Of a stretch of 14,680 nt of DNA, positions 1 to 6,315 are shown piece by piece. This stretch comes from Candidatus Brocadia sp. (lineage in GTDB: Bacteria > Planctomycetota > Brocadiia > Brocadiales > Brocadiaceae). A program made the translations under genes and the position numbers. The notes under the pieces were generated by a model. It did no database searches, was not told the DNA's origin, and was given only the letters and a program-made list of their open reading frames with translations. The stretch's first letter is position 1. The number at the start of each line of letters is the position of its first letter. Location of the stretch: the NCBI GenBank assembly GCA_030837935.1, contig JAUQXU010000344.1, positions 1 to 14,680 of the forward strand, read 5' to 3'.

Positions 1-40
1 TATTGGATATACTTTTTTATTCAACGAGAGAGGCCGATCT

Positions 41-172
41 TCAGTAATCTTCGGCCAAGTCCATTGCCATGAGAAATTTACCTGTCCTCTTTTTTGCTTT
101 CTTTAAAAATTCTTGAGAACTGTTTAACAGCCTTATGAATACTTTATTTTCATCCTTTCCGCCCCTCCTCAA
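41..172 (-). pseudogene. possible small or decayed coding remnant, unrecognised
   Basis: On the minus strand a frame stays open from a TTG at 172 to a TGA at 43-41 (43 codons). It reads like genuine protein (end: LMAMDLAEDY), with a basic helix-like stretch before it, but I recognise no family. There is no good start. An ATG at 153-151 overlaps the stop of the methyltransferase tail (ATGA) but lies in another frame and stops after five sense codons. A single missing base after that ATG would connect it to the open frame (M-K-N-K-V-F-I-R...). This could be a small gene that lost its start by a one-base deletion, or chance. Confidence is low. Confidence 0.25.
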
Positions 173-290
173 TTGTAATCTCCTCTTGTGTCAGGTCGTA
201 GAGTTTGTAAACCATTTGGTCAATTTGTTTTTTCAAATCATGGACTTTGGCTTGATTGTCAATGTTTTGCGAGTAATTCTCGTCTTTCAT
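150..290 (-). pseudogene. C-terminal tail of an Eco57I/type IIG-like adenine methyltransferase (copy 1)
   Basis: The minus-strand frame from ATG 290-288 to TGA 152-150 encodes 46 residues containing IDQMVYKLYDLTQEEITIEE. This 'D-x-x-VY-LY-LT-EEI-IEE' pattern is the well-known extreme C-terminus of large N6-adenine DNA methyltransferases of restriction systems (Eco57I/COG1002-like, type IIG). None of the catalytic domain (NPPY motif, SAM-binding motif) is present upstream. A stop and frame changes precede the tail, and the 567-codon gene ends at 412. I read it as a relic rather than a functional small protein. It pairs with a second copy at 2149-2307. Confidence 0.6.
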
Positions 291-365
291 AATAGAAAGA
301 TGCGCCCTTGAACTTGTCCCTTCGGATATAATTTGTCATTTTGAAAGATTTGATCCCTTAGCTCC
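150..365. repeat. diverged direct repeat, copy 1 (methyltransferase tail plus about 60 bp flank)
   Basis: This segment matches 2149-2388 in the same orientation. Over 305-360 against 2327-2382 I count about 48 of 56 identical bases, and similarity continues through the methyltransferase-tail codons. The copies differ by a 2-base indel near 281-304 and by about 25 extra bases in copy 2 (around 2222-2246). The 305-360 part has no consistent reading frame between copies, so its conservation is at DNA level. Confidence 0.7.
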
Positions 366-411
366 CCGCTAAGCTTTGCTCGGCACACAATGGGTGACGC
401 TTTTCATTTCT

Positions 412-2115
412 TTATAGTTGGATTCGTTTAAGCTCTTTTATGCTTTTATCAGCTTTTTCAACAAGGTTGCGAAAATGCTTTCTGAGGTCTCCATACTTTG
501 CAATCAAATCTTTTCTGATATTATCTGCTTCTTTTCCAGAGCTATGTCCAGCGAACTTTGTTCTCAAAAAAAGAATCTCATCCAAAGGGGATATGATTTC
601 GTTGATTTCATGACTATCAATTCCTTTTGTTTCCAGAATCTTCTTTAGTAAATTTATAGTGCCAGATTTATCATCGTAACAATTCAATGGCATTGCAATT
701 TTCTTTAAATATGGTTTCTTAAGACCTTCAACTACAAGTTTATCCAGTATATGAATTTCGTCTATCCATTCTTTCAGTGAATCAGTAACCGGATAGTTGA
801 GTTGCTGATTTAGTTTTCCATTGGAACATGACCAAATCTCTGGTTTTTCTTCCTCTAAATCTTTTAGAGATTTCTTTAATGCAGATAATGGCTCATACGA
901 TAAATCCCACCTCCCCATGAAATCTGTTGTGAAAGCTCTCTTTGATATTTTAGCTTTTGGTTCCTCATTATAAGCCTTCCAATGAAGTTGTTCTGAATGC
1001 GGAAGATATCCCAAGTAAATCAAATAGGTATGGACTTGGCCCGCTTCATTAATATCATATGTTTTTAAACTCCAACTCCCCCTACAACATATACTTCGTT
1101 GTTCAAGAGTATATTTTTCTGGATTCTGTTTATATTTTAAAAGGACATCTGGTTTAAAAAATGCAGGAGATGTCCCAAAAGGTTTATCTGATTCAACAAA
1201 ATAATTGCCCAGTTTTTGGGGGTCACAAAAAAATGACGCAATTTTCTTATGCTTCCAATCGTAAGCAATAAACTTTTCATATTTTTGAGGCTTTAAACGT
1301 CCACCGGTTAAAATCTTTATCATCTTTTTGCGTGGCTGATGATTTCGTATTATTTGAAATCCCCTCAACGAGCCCGCTGTAGGCATATCGTTTTTATCAA
1401 ACGCGATAACTTGGCGAGCATATATTTTATTCTTTTTATCAGAAATATTAGATTCACTCCTTCTTTTTTCACTAAATCTTATCCAGTCATTGCAAAGAGT
1501 TCTGTCAAAAAGTCGTAACAATACCGAGTTATATAAAAACAAATGATGTTCCAGTACATCTTGTTTAATGGTAACTAAAATATCGCCAGGTGTATGATGA
1601 ATTTTAATAATTTCTTCAATATCTCCATCCCTGTTTAAGCGACAATAAGCATTCTTTTCTTCTACAAAGTGCAAATCATTAAGATGAGTCAGTAATTGAA
1701 AAACCTCTATATAACTTTTTTGCCCTATTCTGCCTTCAAAACTCCTTAAAAAAGTTATAGGGGTTGCATTCTTTAATAATTTTGATCCGGAAAAATCGAA
1801 GGGAGGTGAAGGAGAAATATTTCTTACCCCTTCCTTTTTATCATAAGAATAAGTATATCCCCATGAACTGTCAGGACTGCAGTTCCATTTCATTAAATCG
1901 TCAATATAATTCCCCCGCAGGCAGTTTTGCGGCAGGAATACAGAATAAATATAGGTTCCTTTATAAGAGACATATAAAGGAACATCCCCGTGACTCATAT
2001 CTAAAAGAAATTGCAAAAAATCTTTCTGTTCGAGCCATTGCTTATAATCGTCTGTACCATGCCTGGGAATTTTAGATATATGATGTAATGTATCAAGTAT
2101 TTTATTTTTATTCAT
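412..2115 (-). CDS. uncharacterised 567-aa protein in a defence-remnant locus
   Basis: Long intact minus-strand gene; I cannot assign it to a named family. No signal peptide or membrane segment is visible; the protein is polar and basic-rich, probably cytoplasmic. A motif-dense central part runs from residue 343 (CCRGSWSLKTY) through LGYLPHSEQLHWKAYNEEPK (368-387) to ISKRAFTTDF (390-399). The last 120 residues are mainly helical and charged, ending in FLRTKFAGHSSG (516-527) and a coiled-coil-like tail. R518 and H524 form an R-x5-H spacing loosely like HEPN RNases, which is suggestive only. The ATG at 2115 lacks a good Shine-Dalgarno; an AGGAG lies 20 bases upstream. It is in frame with the upstream methyltransferase tail, separated by one TGA (2151-2149). 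Diverged direct repeats flank it. A defence role is inferred from the neighbours alone. Confidence 0.75.
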   Translation of the reverse strand: MNKNKILDTLHHISKIPRHGTDDYKQWLEQKDFLQFLLDMSHGDVPLYVSYKGTYIYSVFLPQNCLRGNYIDDLMKWNCSPDSSWGYTYSYDKKEGVRNISPSPPFDFSGSKLLKNATPITFLRSFEGRIGQKSYIEVFQLLTHLNDLHFVEEKNAYCRLNRDGDIEEIIKIHHTPGDILVTIKQDVLEHHLFLYNSVLLRLFDRTLCNDWIRFSEKRRSESNISDKKNKIYARQVIAFDKNDMPTAGSLRGFQIIRNHQPRKKMIKILTGGRLKPQKYEKFIAYDWKHKKIASFFCDPQKLGNYFVESDKPFGTSPAFFKPDVLLKYKQNPEKYTLEQRSICCRGSWSLKTYDINEAGQVHTYLIYLGYLPHSEQLHWKAYNEEPKAKISKRAFTTDFMGRWDLSYEPLSALKKSLKDLEEEKPEIWSCSNGKLNQQLNYPVTDSLKEWIDEIHILDKLVVEGLKKPYLKKIAMPLNCYDDKSGTINLLKKILETKGIDSHEINEIISPLDEILFLRTKFAGHSSGKEADNIRKDLIAKYGDLRKHFRNLVEKADKSIKELKRIQL

Positions 2116-2148
2116 GTCTTTAGGAAATGCAATAACTCCTTTTTTTGT

Positions 2149-2307
2149 TCATCCTTTCTCCTCTACTACCTTAATCTCGGCCGACGTGAGGTCATAGAGT
2201 TCGTAAACCTTTTGGTCAACCCCGTTAGATAGTAAACATATAAATGTGTTTTCCAAATCATGAGCTTTGGCTTGTTTAACAGGGTTTTGCAGATAATCCT
2301 CGTCTTT
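2149..2307 (-). pseudogene. C-terminal tail of an Eco57I/type IIG-like adenine methyltransferase (copy 2)
   Basis: Minus-strand codons starting KDEDYLQNPVKQAKAHDLE and ending VDQKVYELYDLTSAEIKVVE are the typical C-terminus of restriction-system adenine methyltransferases. There is no start codon; an in-frame TGA sits upstream at 2346-2344 and no catalytic domain is present. Compared with copy 1, about 25 extra bases interrupt the helix before VDQKVYELYDLT, so this copy is itself damaged. The relic follows the truncated PLD/helicase gene directly. A PLD-SNF2 helicase followed by a COG1002 methyltransferase is a known two-gene defence arrangement, so the two remnants probably come from one locus that lost its middle by deletion. 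Confidence 0.65.
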
Positions 2308-2388
2308 GGTTGATGGAAAAAATACACCATTGAATTTGTCCCTTCAGATATAATTTATCATTTTGAAAGATTCTACCCTTTATGCTCT
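2149..2388. repeat. diverged direct repeat, copy 2
   Basis: Partner of 150-365, same orientation, about 2.0 kb apart. The right end enters the last codons of the truncated PLD/helicase gene (stop at 2375-2373). The shared blocks include 2327-2382 and the methyltransferase-tail codons. The two copies bracket the 567-codon gene. Confidence 0.7.
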
Positions 2389-3189
2389 CTGTTCCTGGCG
2401 TTTAAAACTGCCTGCTCCTGATATTCCAGTTTTTTAAATTCTTTGGGAAGATATTTCAAAAACACTTCATCTGCCAGACTGAGTTCATCTTCGAAATATT
2501 CATACAAAAATTTTAGATACAATTCATAAGGAGTAATGGTGTTGTTCAGCCAGGTCTTTATTTGAATCGTATCAATATATCGTTCCCTTACATCAACTGC
2601 ATCCTTCCATAACTCATTGAATTTCTGCAATGCAAATTCATAATCCGCCCTGGCTTTTAACTCGACATTAAACTCAAAGTTATCGATGAGACCTGGTTGA
2701 TTGAAGTTGCTCGATCCGGTAATGACCCATCCTACATCCCTGTCACCTTTCACAAAAGTCATAATGTAAAGCTTTGCGTGAATATTTTCGGTTGGGTATG
2801 CCCTGATTTCCAATTTTTCGCTTTTAAGCCATTCAATAAATTTTAGAATGCCTTCTTCAACATTGGAATGATCCTCCGAATTTTCTATTTCTTCCGTGAC
2901 AGATTGTTCGAATTGTTCTTTTACTTCTGCGTGAGAATAAGGAAGTGATGGTTGGTAATTGTTTTTTGCTCTTAGAATGAGTTCTGTTGTCTGTTTGTTT
3001 GTGCTTATACCAATAAGAATCCTGATCTTTTTCGGTATTTTCTAAAGATTTGTAAATGGCATGAAACCCGCTGGTATAGAAATAACCAACGAGCACATCA
3101 AAAAATCGTGTATCCTGAATAAGTACCTTGAATCTTTCTAAGAGATTTCTGTTTTCTTCGTTGGTAATAAAGGTTAGGTCTGAATTCAT
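2373..3189 (-). pseudogene. N-terminal fragment of a PLD-nuclease/SNF2-helicase defence protein, frameshifted and truncated
   Basis: The gene reads from ATG 3189 (FDVLVGYFYTSGFHAIYKSL at residues 30-49) to residue 54. One extra base at about 3027 then shifts the frame. Ignoring that base, translation continues IRILIGISTNKQTTELILRA and joins the downstream frame to a stop at 2373, 271 residues in all. The joined protein has an HKD-type phospholipase D nuclease motif: H137-A-K139 in NIHAKLYIM and GSSNF at 158-162. It ends in KEFKKLEYQEQAVLNA, which in full-length relatives is the Q-motif region just before the Walker A loop of the SNF2 helicase. The helicase and everything after it are absent. 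Full-length relatives are roughly 1000 aa. The gene is broken twice, so it is most likely non-functional. A residual PLD-only product is possible only if the frameshift is a sequencing error. Confidence 0.75.
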
Positions 3190-3224
3190 ACTTTACTTAG
3201 ACGCTTTTTTTAGATTTACACTCC

Positions 3225-3254
3225 TTAAGATTAATTGTATCAGTTTTATCTTAA
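3225..3254. repeat. 7-bp inverted repeat between yifB and the PLD remnant
   Basis: TTAAGAT at 3225-3231 and ATCTTAA at 3248-3254 form a perfect 7-bp inverted repeat with a 16-base spacer. No T-run follows on either strand, so it does not look like a factor-independent terminator. It could be an operator or chance. The rest of 3190-3285 shows nothing else firm. Confidence 0.25.
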
Positions 3255-3285
3255 TCACCTCTCCTGGATAGTCTTAAAAGGAGAT

Positions 3286-4821
3286 TCACTTCCACAATCC
3301 CCTATCCAGGCTTCGGTATTGTATTGCCTCGGATATATGCTCTATTTTTATATGCTCACTTTCTTCCAGATCGGCAATGGTGCGCGCCACTTTTACTACC
3401 TTACTGTGGCCACGTGCGGAAAGTCCCAATTCCGTCATTGCCTGATAGAGCATTGCCTCCGCTGATTTGTCCAGAACACAATACTTTTTAGTTTGTTTTG
3501 AAGACATATGCGCATTTACCATAGGTGGCTGGTCTTTAAAACGTTCTTTTTGCATGGCACGGCCTACTAATACCTTTCCCCTTATGTCTGCCGATGATTG
3601 TACCTCCCTGTCTGAAACAAGTTCATGGTATTGTACAGATGGCACCTCTATTTGAATATCTATCCTATCCAACAATGGTCCTGAAATCTTTGACATATAA
3701 CTCTGAATTTGATGCGGTGTACAGTGACATTCCTTCACCTTATCGGTGAAATATCCGCAAGGACAGGGGTTTATAGAAATGGCCATCATGAACCTTGCCG
3801 GGTACGTAACAGAATTCATGGCGCGCGAAATTGTTACATAGCCAGTTTCTAGTGGCTGCCGAAGCACTTCTATTGTTTTTCGTTCAAATTCTGGAAGTTC
3901 GTCCAAAAAGAGCACACCATTATGTGAAAGGCTGATTTCTCCGGGTCTGGGAAAAGAACCCCCTCCAATCAAACCAGCGGTGCTGATGGTATGATGAGGA
4001 GCACGAAAGGGTCTTGCTGCAATGAGTGATTGTCCCGGACTAAGAAGGCCTACTACACTATAAATCTTTGTTGTTTCTAAAGCCTCCTCTAAGGTGAGCA
4101 ATGGCATAATCGTAGGAATCCGCTGCGCAAGCATCGTCTTGCCTGATCCCGGAGGTCCTATCATAATTATATTGTGGTTACCGGCAACGGCAACGGTCAG
4201 CGCCCTTTTGGCATGCTCCTGACCTTTTACATCAGCATAATCAACATCGTAGCCAGAAGATTCCTTGAATACGTCTTCTGGTTTAATCTTCTGAGAAACA
4301 GCCGAAATAGATTTCGTAAGAATTCCTACGGTATCTTCAAGGGTTTTGATAGGAATGACATCAATTCCATCAACAATAGCAGCCTCAGATGCATTTTCCG
4401 AAGGAACCAGGAATTTTTTTATCCCCAGTTCTTTACACTTGAGCGCCATTGACAGGCATCCCTTAACGGGGCGCAGCTTGCCATCCAGAGATAGCTCCCC
4501 CACGATAGCATAATCCTGGATATCCGGAATCTCGATTTGATTCGTTGCTATAAGTATCCCGACGGCTATAGGTAATTCAAAAACCGGGCCTTCTTTCTTG
4601 CGGTCTGCAGGCGCAAGATTTATTGTCATGGGATTATAGGGAAACCGGTAGCCGCTGTTATTGACCGCTGCCTTTACCCTGTCACGGCTCTCCTTAACCG
4701 CCGTGTCCGGTAACCCAACGATGGCAATATAAGGCATATCGCCCGTGGCGATATAAACTTCAATATCTAATAAATACGCATCTATACCAAAAACGGCAAC
4801 GCTCTTGACTTTTGCCAGCAT
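3286..4821 (-). CDS. comM: YifB/ComM-family magnesium-chelatase-like AAA+ ATPase
   Basis: This 511-aa protein is full length for the YifB/ComM family. Residues 1-170 form the Lon-protease-like (ChlI) fold domain, including GLPDTAVKESRDRVKAA at 36-52. The AAA+ core follows: Walker A GPPGSGKT (222-229), Walker B VLFLDE (303-308), and the family motif RPFRAPHHTIS (270-280). A four-cysteine cluster occurs at C353, C355, C365 and C367. The C-terminal helical Mg-chelatase domain includes the 'LSARGHSKVVKVARTIADLE' stretch. In naturally competent bacteria ComM is a hexameric branch-migration helicase that extends strand integration in transformation; its role elsewhere is unsettled. It starts 15 bases after the DUF542 gene and is probably co-transcribed with it. 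The ATG at 4821 has only a weak ribosome site. Confidence 0.95.
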   Translation of the reverse strand: MLAKVKSVAVFGIDAYLLDIEVYIATGDMPYIAIVGLPDTAVKESRDRVKAAVNNSGYRFPYNPMTINLAPADRKKEGPVFELPIAVGILIATNQIEIPDIQDYAIVGELSLDGKLRPVKGCLSMALKCKELGIKKFLVPSENASEAAIVDGIDVIPIKTLEDTVGILTKSISAVSQKIKPEDVFKESSGYDVDYADVKGQEHAKRALTVAVAGNHNIIMIGPPGSGKTMLAQRIPTIMPLLTLEEALETTKIYSVVGLLSPGQSLIAARPFRAPHHTISTAGLIGGGSFPRPGEISLSHNGVLFLDELPEFERKTIEVLRQPLETGYVTISRAMNSVTYPARFMMAISINPCPCGYFTDKVKECHCTPHQIQSYMSKISGPLLDRIDIQIEVPSVQYHELVSDREVQSSADIRGKVLVGRAMQKERFKDQPPMVNAHMSSKQTKKYCVLDKSAEAMLYQAMTELGLSARGHSKVVKVARTIADLEESEHIKIEHISEAIQYRSLDRGLWK

Positions 4822-4836
4822 GAATTATGATACCAA

Positions 4837-5031
4837 TTATTTGCTTGTTTCCAATGCGACTTTATTTAATGCTGCAAGCAAAGCATCTATGTCTACCCCA
4901 CTCATTGCCGCCGTTTTTTCAATACTCGCCCCACCACCACAACAGGAATCTACCTTAAATTTGCTAAAAACAGAAATCGTTTTCGGGTATTTTTTAATAA
5001 CATCATTAATAATCATAGTCTTTGTAATCAT
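4837..5031 (-). CDS. DUF542 (ScdA/RIC N-terminal) single-domain protein
   Basis: A 64-aa protein beginning MITKTMIINDVIKKYP with the signature VDSCCGGG. This is the DUF542 domain, the N-terminal part of RIC proteins (ScdA, YtfE, DnrN, NorA). RIC proteins are di-iron proteins that help restore iron-sulfur and other iron centres after nitric oxide or peroxide damage. The hemerythrin-like di-iron domain is missing here, so the protein is either a partner module or a redox/metal-binding unit using the CC pair. The start is set by GGAGG at 5044-5040, eight bases before ATG 5031; the longer frame from 5058 would bury that ribosome site. yifB follows after 15 bases. Placement opposite the nitrite-type channels supports a link to nitrogen-oxide stress, which is inference. 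Confidence 0.85.
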   Translation of the reverse strand: MITKTMIINDVIKKYPKTISVFSKFKVDSCCGGGASIEKTAAMSGVDIDALLAALNKVALETSK

Positions 5032-5064
5032 TTTCTTTTCCTCCATAATGGTCTTCAAAAATCA

Positions 5065-5244
5065 TTAATCATTTTGCTTTTCTGAACCAGATATGTAATA
5101 ATTATCAATCAAAGCCCGGTCATAATAAAGCAAAATATCATCAAAAAGCAATGTATTTTTATTCCATGCGACACGCGAACAAACCGTGTATATGTACCTA
5201 AAGTTTTCACGAGACCAACTGACTATCTCAGGCAAGGTGGACAT
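5065..5244 (-). CDS. probable 59-aa protein, unrecognised
   Basis: A minus-strand frame from ATG 5244-5242 to TAA 5067-5065 encodes 59 residues (start MSTLPEIVSWSRENF; later LLFDDILLYYDRAL). It is aromatic-rich, looks helical, and has a plausible amino-acid make-up without low-complexity runs. It fills the space upstream of the DUF542 gene (33 bases before ATG 5031), so it could be the first gene of a three-gene unit with DUF542 and yifB. Against it: the ribosome site is poor (AAAAGAATT before ATG), and an open frame of this length can arise by chance in AT-rich DNA. No domain or membrane segment is recognised. Confidence 0.45.
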   Translation of the reverse strand: MSTLPEIVSWSRENFRYIYTVCSRVAWNKNTLLFDDILLYYDRALIDNYYISGSEKQND

Positions 5245-5398
5245 AATTCTTTTAAAAAGGCACTTATCGTTATAGAGTTGTTGTTATTAAATATTCAGTA
5301 TTAATAAACTTTTTATGTATAGTAATTATTGAGGCCGTATGATAGAATATTGCTCACCTTAGAATCTTCCAAAATTTCATAGATGAAAGGAGGTGCTT
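5245..5398. promoter_or_regulatory. divergent intergenic control region between the 59-codon/DUF542/yifB unit and the FNT genes
   Basis: About 154 AT-rich bases separate the two divergent starts, so both promoters should lie here. Candidate -10-like boxes for the plus strand are TATAGT (5318-5323) and TATGAT (5339-5344), but neither has a convincing -35 partner at the right distance. I see no clear FNR/CRP palindrome. If the 59-codon frame is not a gene, the region extends to 5032. Confidence 0.4.
5386..5394 (+). promoter_or_regulatory. strong ribosome binding site of the first FNT gene
   Basis: AAAGGAGGT is almost fully complementary to the 16S rRNA 3' end and ends four bases before ATG 5399. 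It overlaps the alternative GTG at 5393, which rules that GTG out as the start. Confidence 0.85.
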
Positions 5399-6301
5399 AT
5401 GTCTGATGTACAGAATAGTGAAACGCTTCCCCAGGAGCAGGCCATGCCAGTTATTGAGATTGACGCCTATGCACCGGCAAAAATGGCGGATAGAGTGGGA
5501 CAGGTAGGCGTGGCCAAGTCACAGCTTAGTACTTTAACCACATTCGCACTGAGTATTCTTGCCGGTGTTTTTATTGCGTTAGGTATGCAGCTCTCGATGT
5601 TAGTAACGCATACCGCAACCTCTAATTATGGTTTGAATCAGCTGGTAGGTGGTGTTGCTTTTACCCTGTCCCTGGTTTTAATCGTAATTGCCGGCGCAGA
5701 GCTCTTTACGGGAAATTGCCTTATTGCAATGTCCTTTATGGCCAGAAAAATTACCGGGAAAGACCTTGCCAGAAATTTAATCATTGCATTTATTGGCAAT
5801 TTTATTGGTGCATTAACCCTTGTTTTATGGATATACAATTCCAATCAATGGACAATCAACAATTATCTCCTCGGCGCTAAAATTGTTCTTACTGCCAATG
5901 ATAAAGTAAGTCTCCCCTTTGGTGTTGCTTTTACGCGCGGTGTACTTTGCAACGCACTGGTATGTTTAGGTATTTGGCTGTGTTATAGCGGTAGAAGCAA
6001 TATGGATAAAATATTATCATTGCTCTGGCCTATATCTTGTCTTATAGCCAGCGGGTTTGAGCACTGCGTTGTCAATATGTGGCTCATCCCCATGGGGCTG
6101 GTATTAAAAGGTAATAGCGCCGTACTCGCTGCAGCAGAAAAGGTACATGGGGGAAAATTAGATCTTTCAAATCTTACCTTCTTTAAAGGGTTTTTGATTG
6201 ATAATCTTGTCCCCGTCGTGCTGGGGAACCTATTCGGTGGTATTGTATTAGTTGCAGGCGTGTATTGGTTTATTTATTTGCGCCCATCAAAAAACGGCTA
6301 A
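5399..6301 (+). CDS. formate/nitrite transporter (FNT) family channel, copy 1
   Basis: A 300-aa inner-membrane protein of the FocA/NirC family, pentameric channels for small monovalent anions such as formate, nitrite or hydrosulfide. Six membrane segments are evident, roughly at residues 45-70, 80-110, 126-146, 174-196, 207-235 and 268-293. Family marks are AGAELFTGNCLI (98-109, the TM2 break region), TRGVLCNALVCLG (179-191) and ASGFEHCVVNMW (217-228), where H222 matches the gating/proton-relay histidine of FocA (His209). The soluble N-terminus holds IEIDAYAP (19-26), shared with the next gene. Its stop (6299-6301) touches the ribosome site of the second copy, so the pair is co-translated. 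Nitrite is the likeliest substrate if the host is an anammox organism, but the sequence does not separate nitrite from formate. Confidence 0.92.
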   Translation: MSDVQNSETLPQEQAMPVIEIDAYAPAKMADRVGQVGVAKSQLSTLTTFALSILAGVFIALGMQLSMLVTHTATSNYGLNQLVGGVAFTLSLVLIVIAGAELFTGNCLIAMSFMARKITGKDLARNLIIAFIGNFIGALTLVLWIYNSNQWTINNYLLGAKIVLTANDKVSLPFGVAFTRGVLCNALVCLGIWLCYSGRSNMDKILSLLWPISCLIASGFEHCVVNMWLIPMGLVLKGNSAVLAAAEKVHGGKLDLSNLTFFKGFLIDNLVPVVLGNLFGGIVLVAGVYWFIYLRPSKNG

Positions 6302-6307
6302 AGGAGG
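6301..6307 (+). promoter_or_regulatory. ribosome binding site of the second FNT gene, overlapping the first gene's stop
   Basis: AAGGAGG begins on the last base of the first gene's TAA and lies eight bases before ATG 6316, or five before GTG 6313. It decides that translation starts here and not at the far-upstream in-frame start at 6265 inside the first gene. ATG 6316 is preferred; GTG 6313 is possible. Confidence 0.8.
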
Positions 6308-6315
6308 GCTACGTG

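Noticed and set aside
2222..2246. The about 25-base extra segment in methyltransferase tail copy 2 as an insertion-element footprint
   Set aside because: No target duplication or terminal inverted repeats could be recognised; a simple insertion or slippage explains it.
3193..3258. A 21-codon minus-strand frame starting GTG after CAGGAGAG, between yifB and the PLD remnant
   Set aside because: Too short and low-complexity (Lys/Ile/Leu), with no recognisable sequence; the good ribosome-like string alone is not enough.
5098..5117. FNR-like half site TTGAT on the minus strand upstream of the DUF542 gene
   Set aside because: Only one half fits TTGAT-N4-ATCAA, and it falls inside the probable 59-codon gene.
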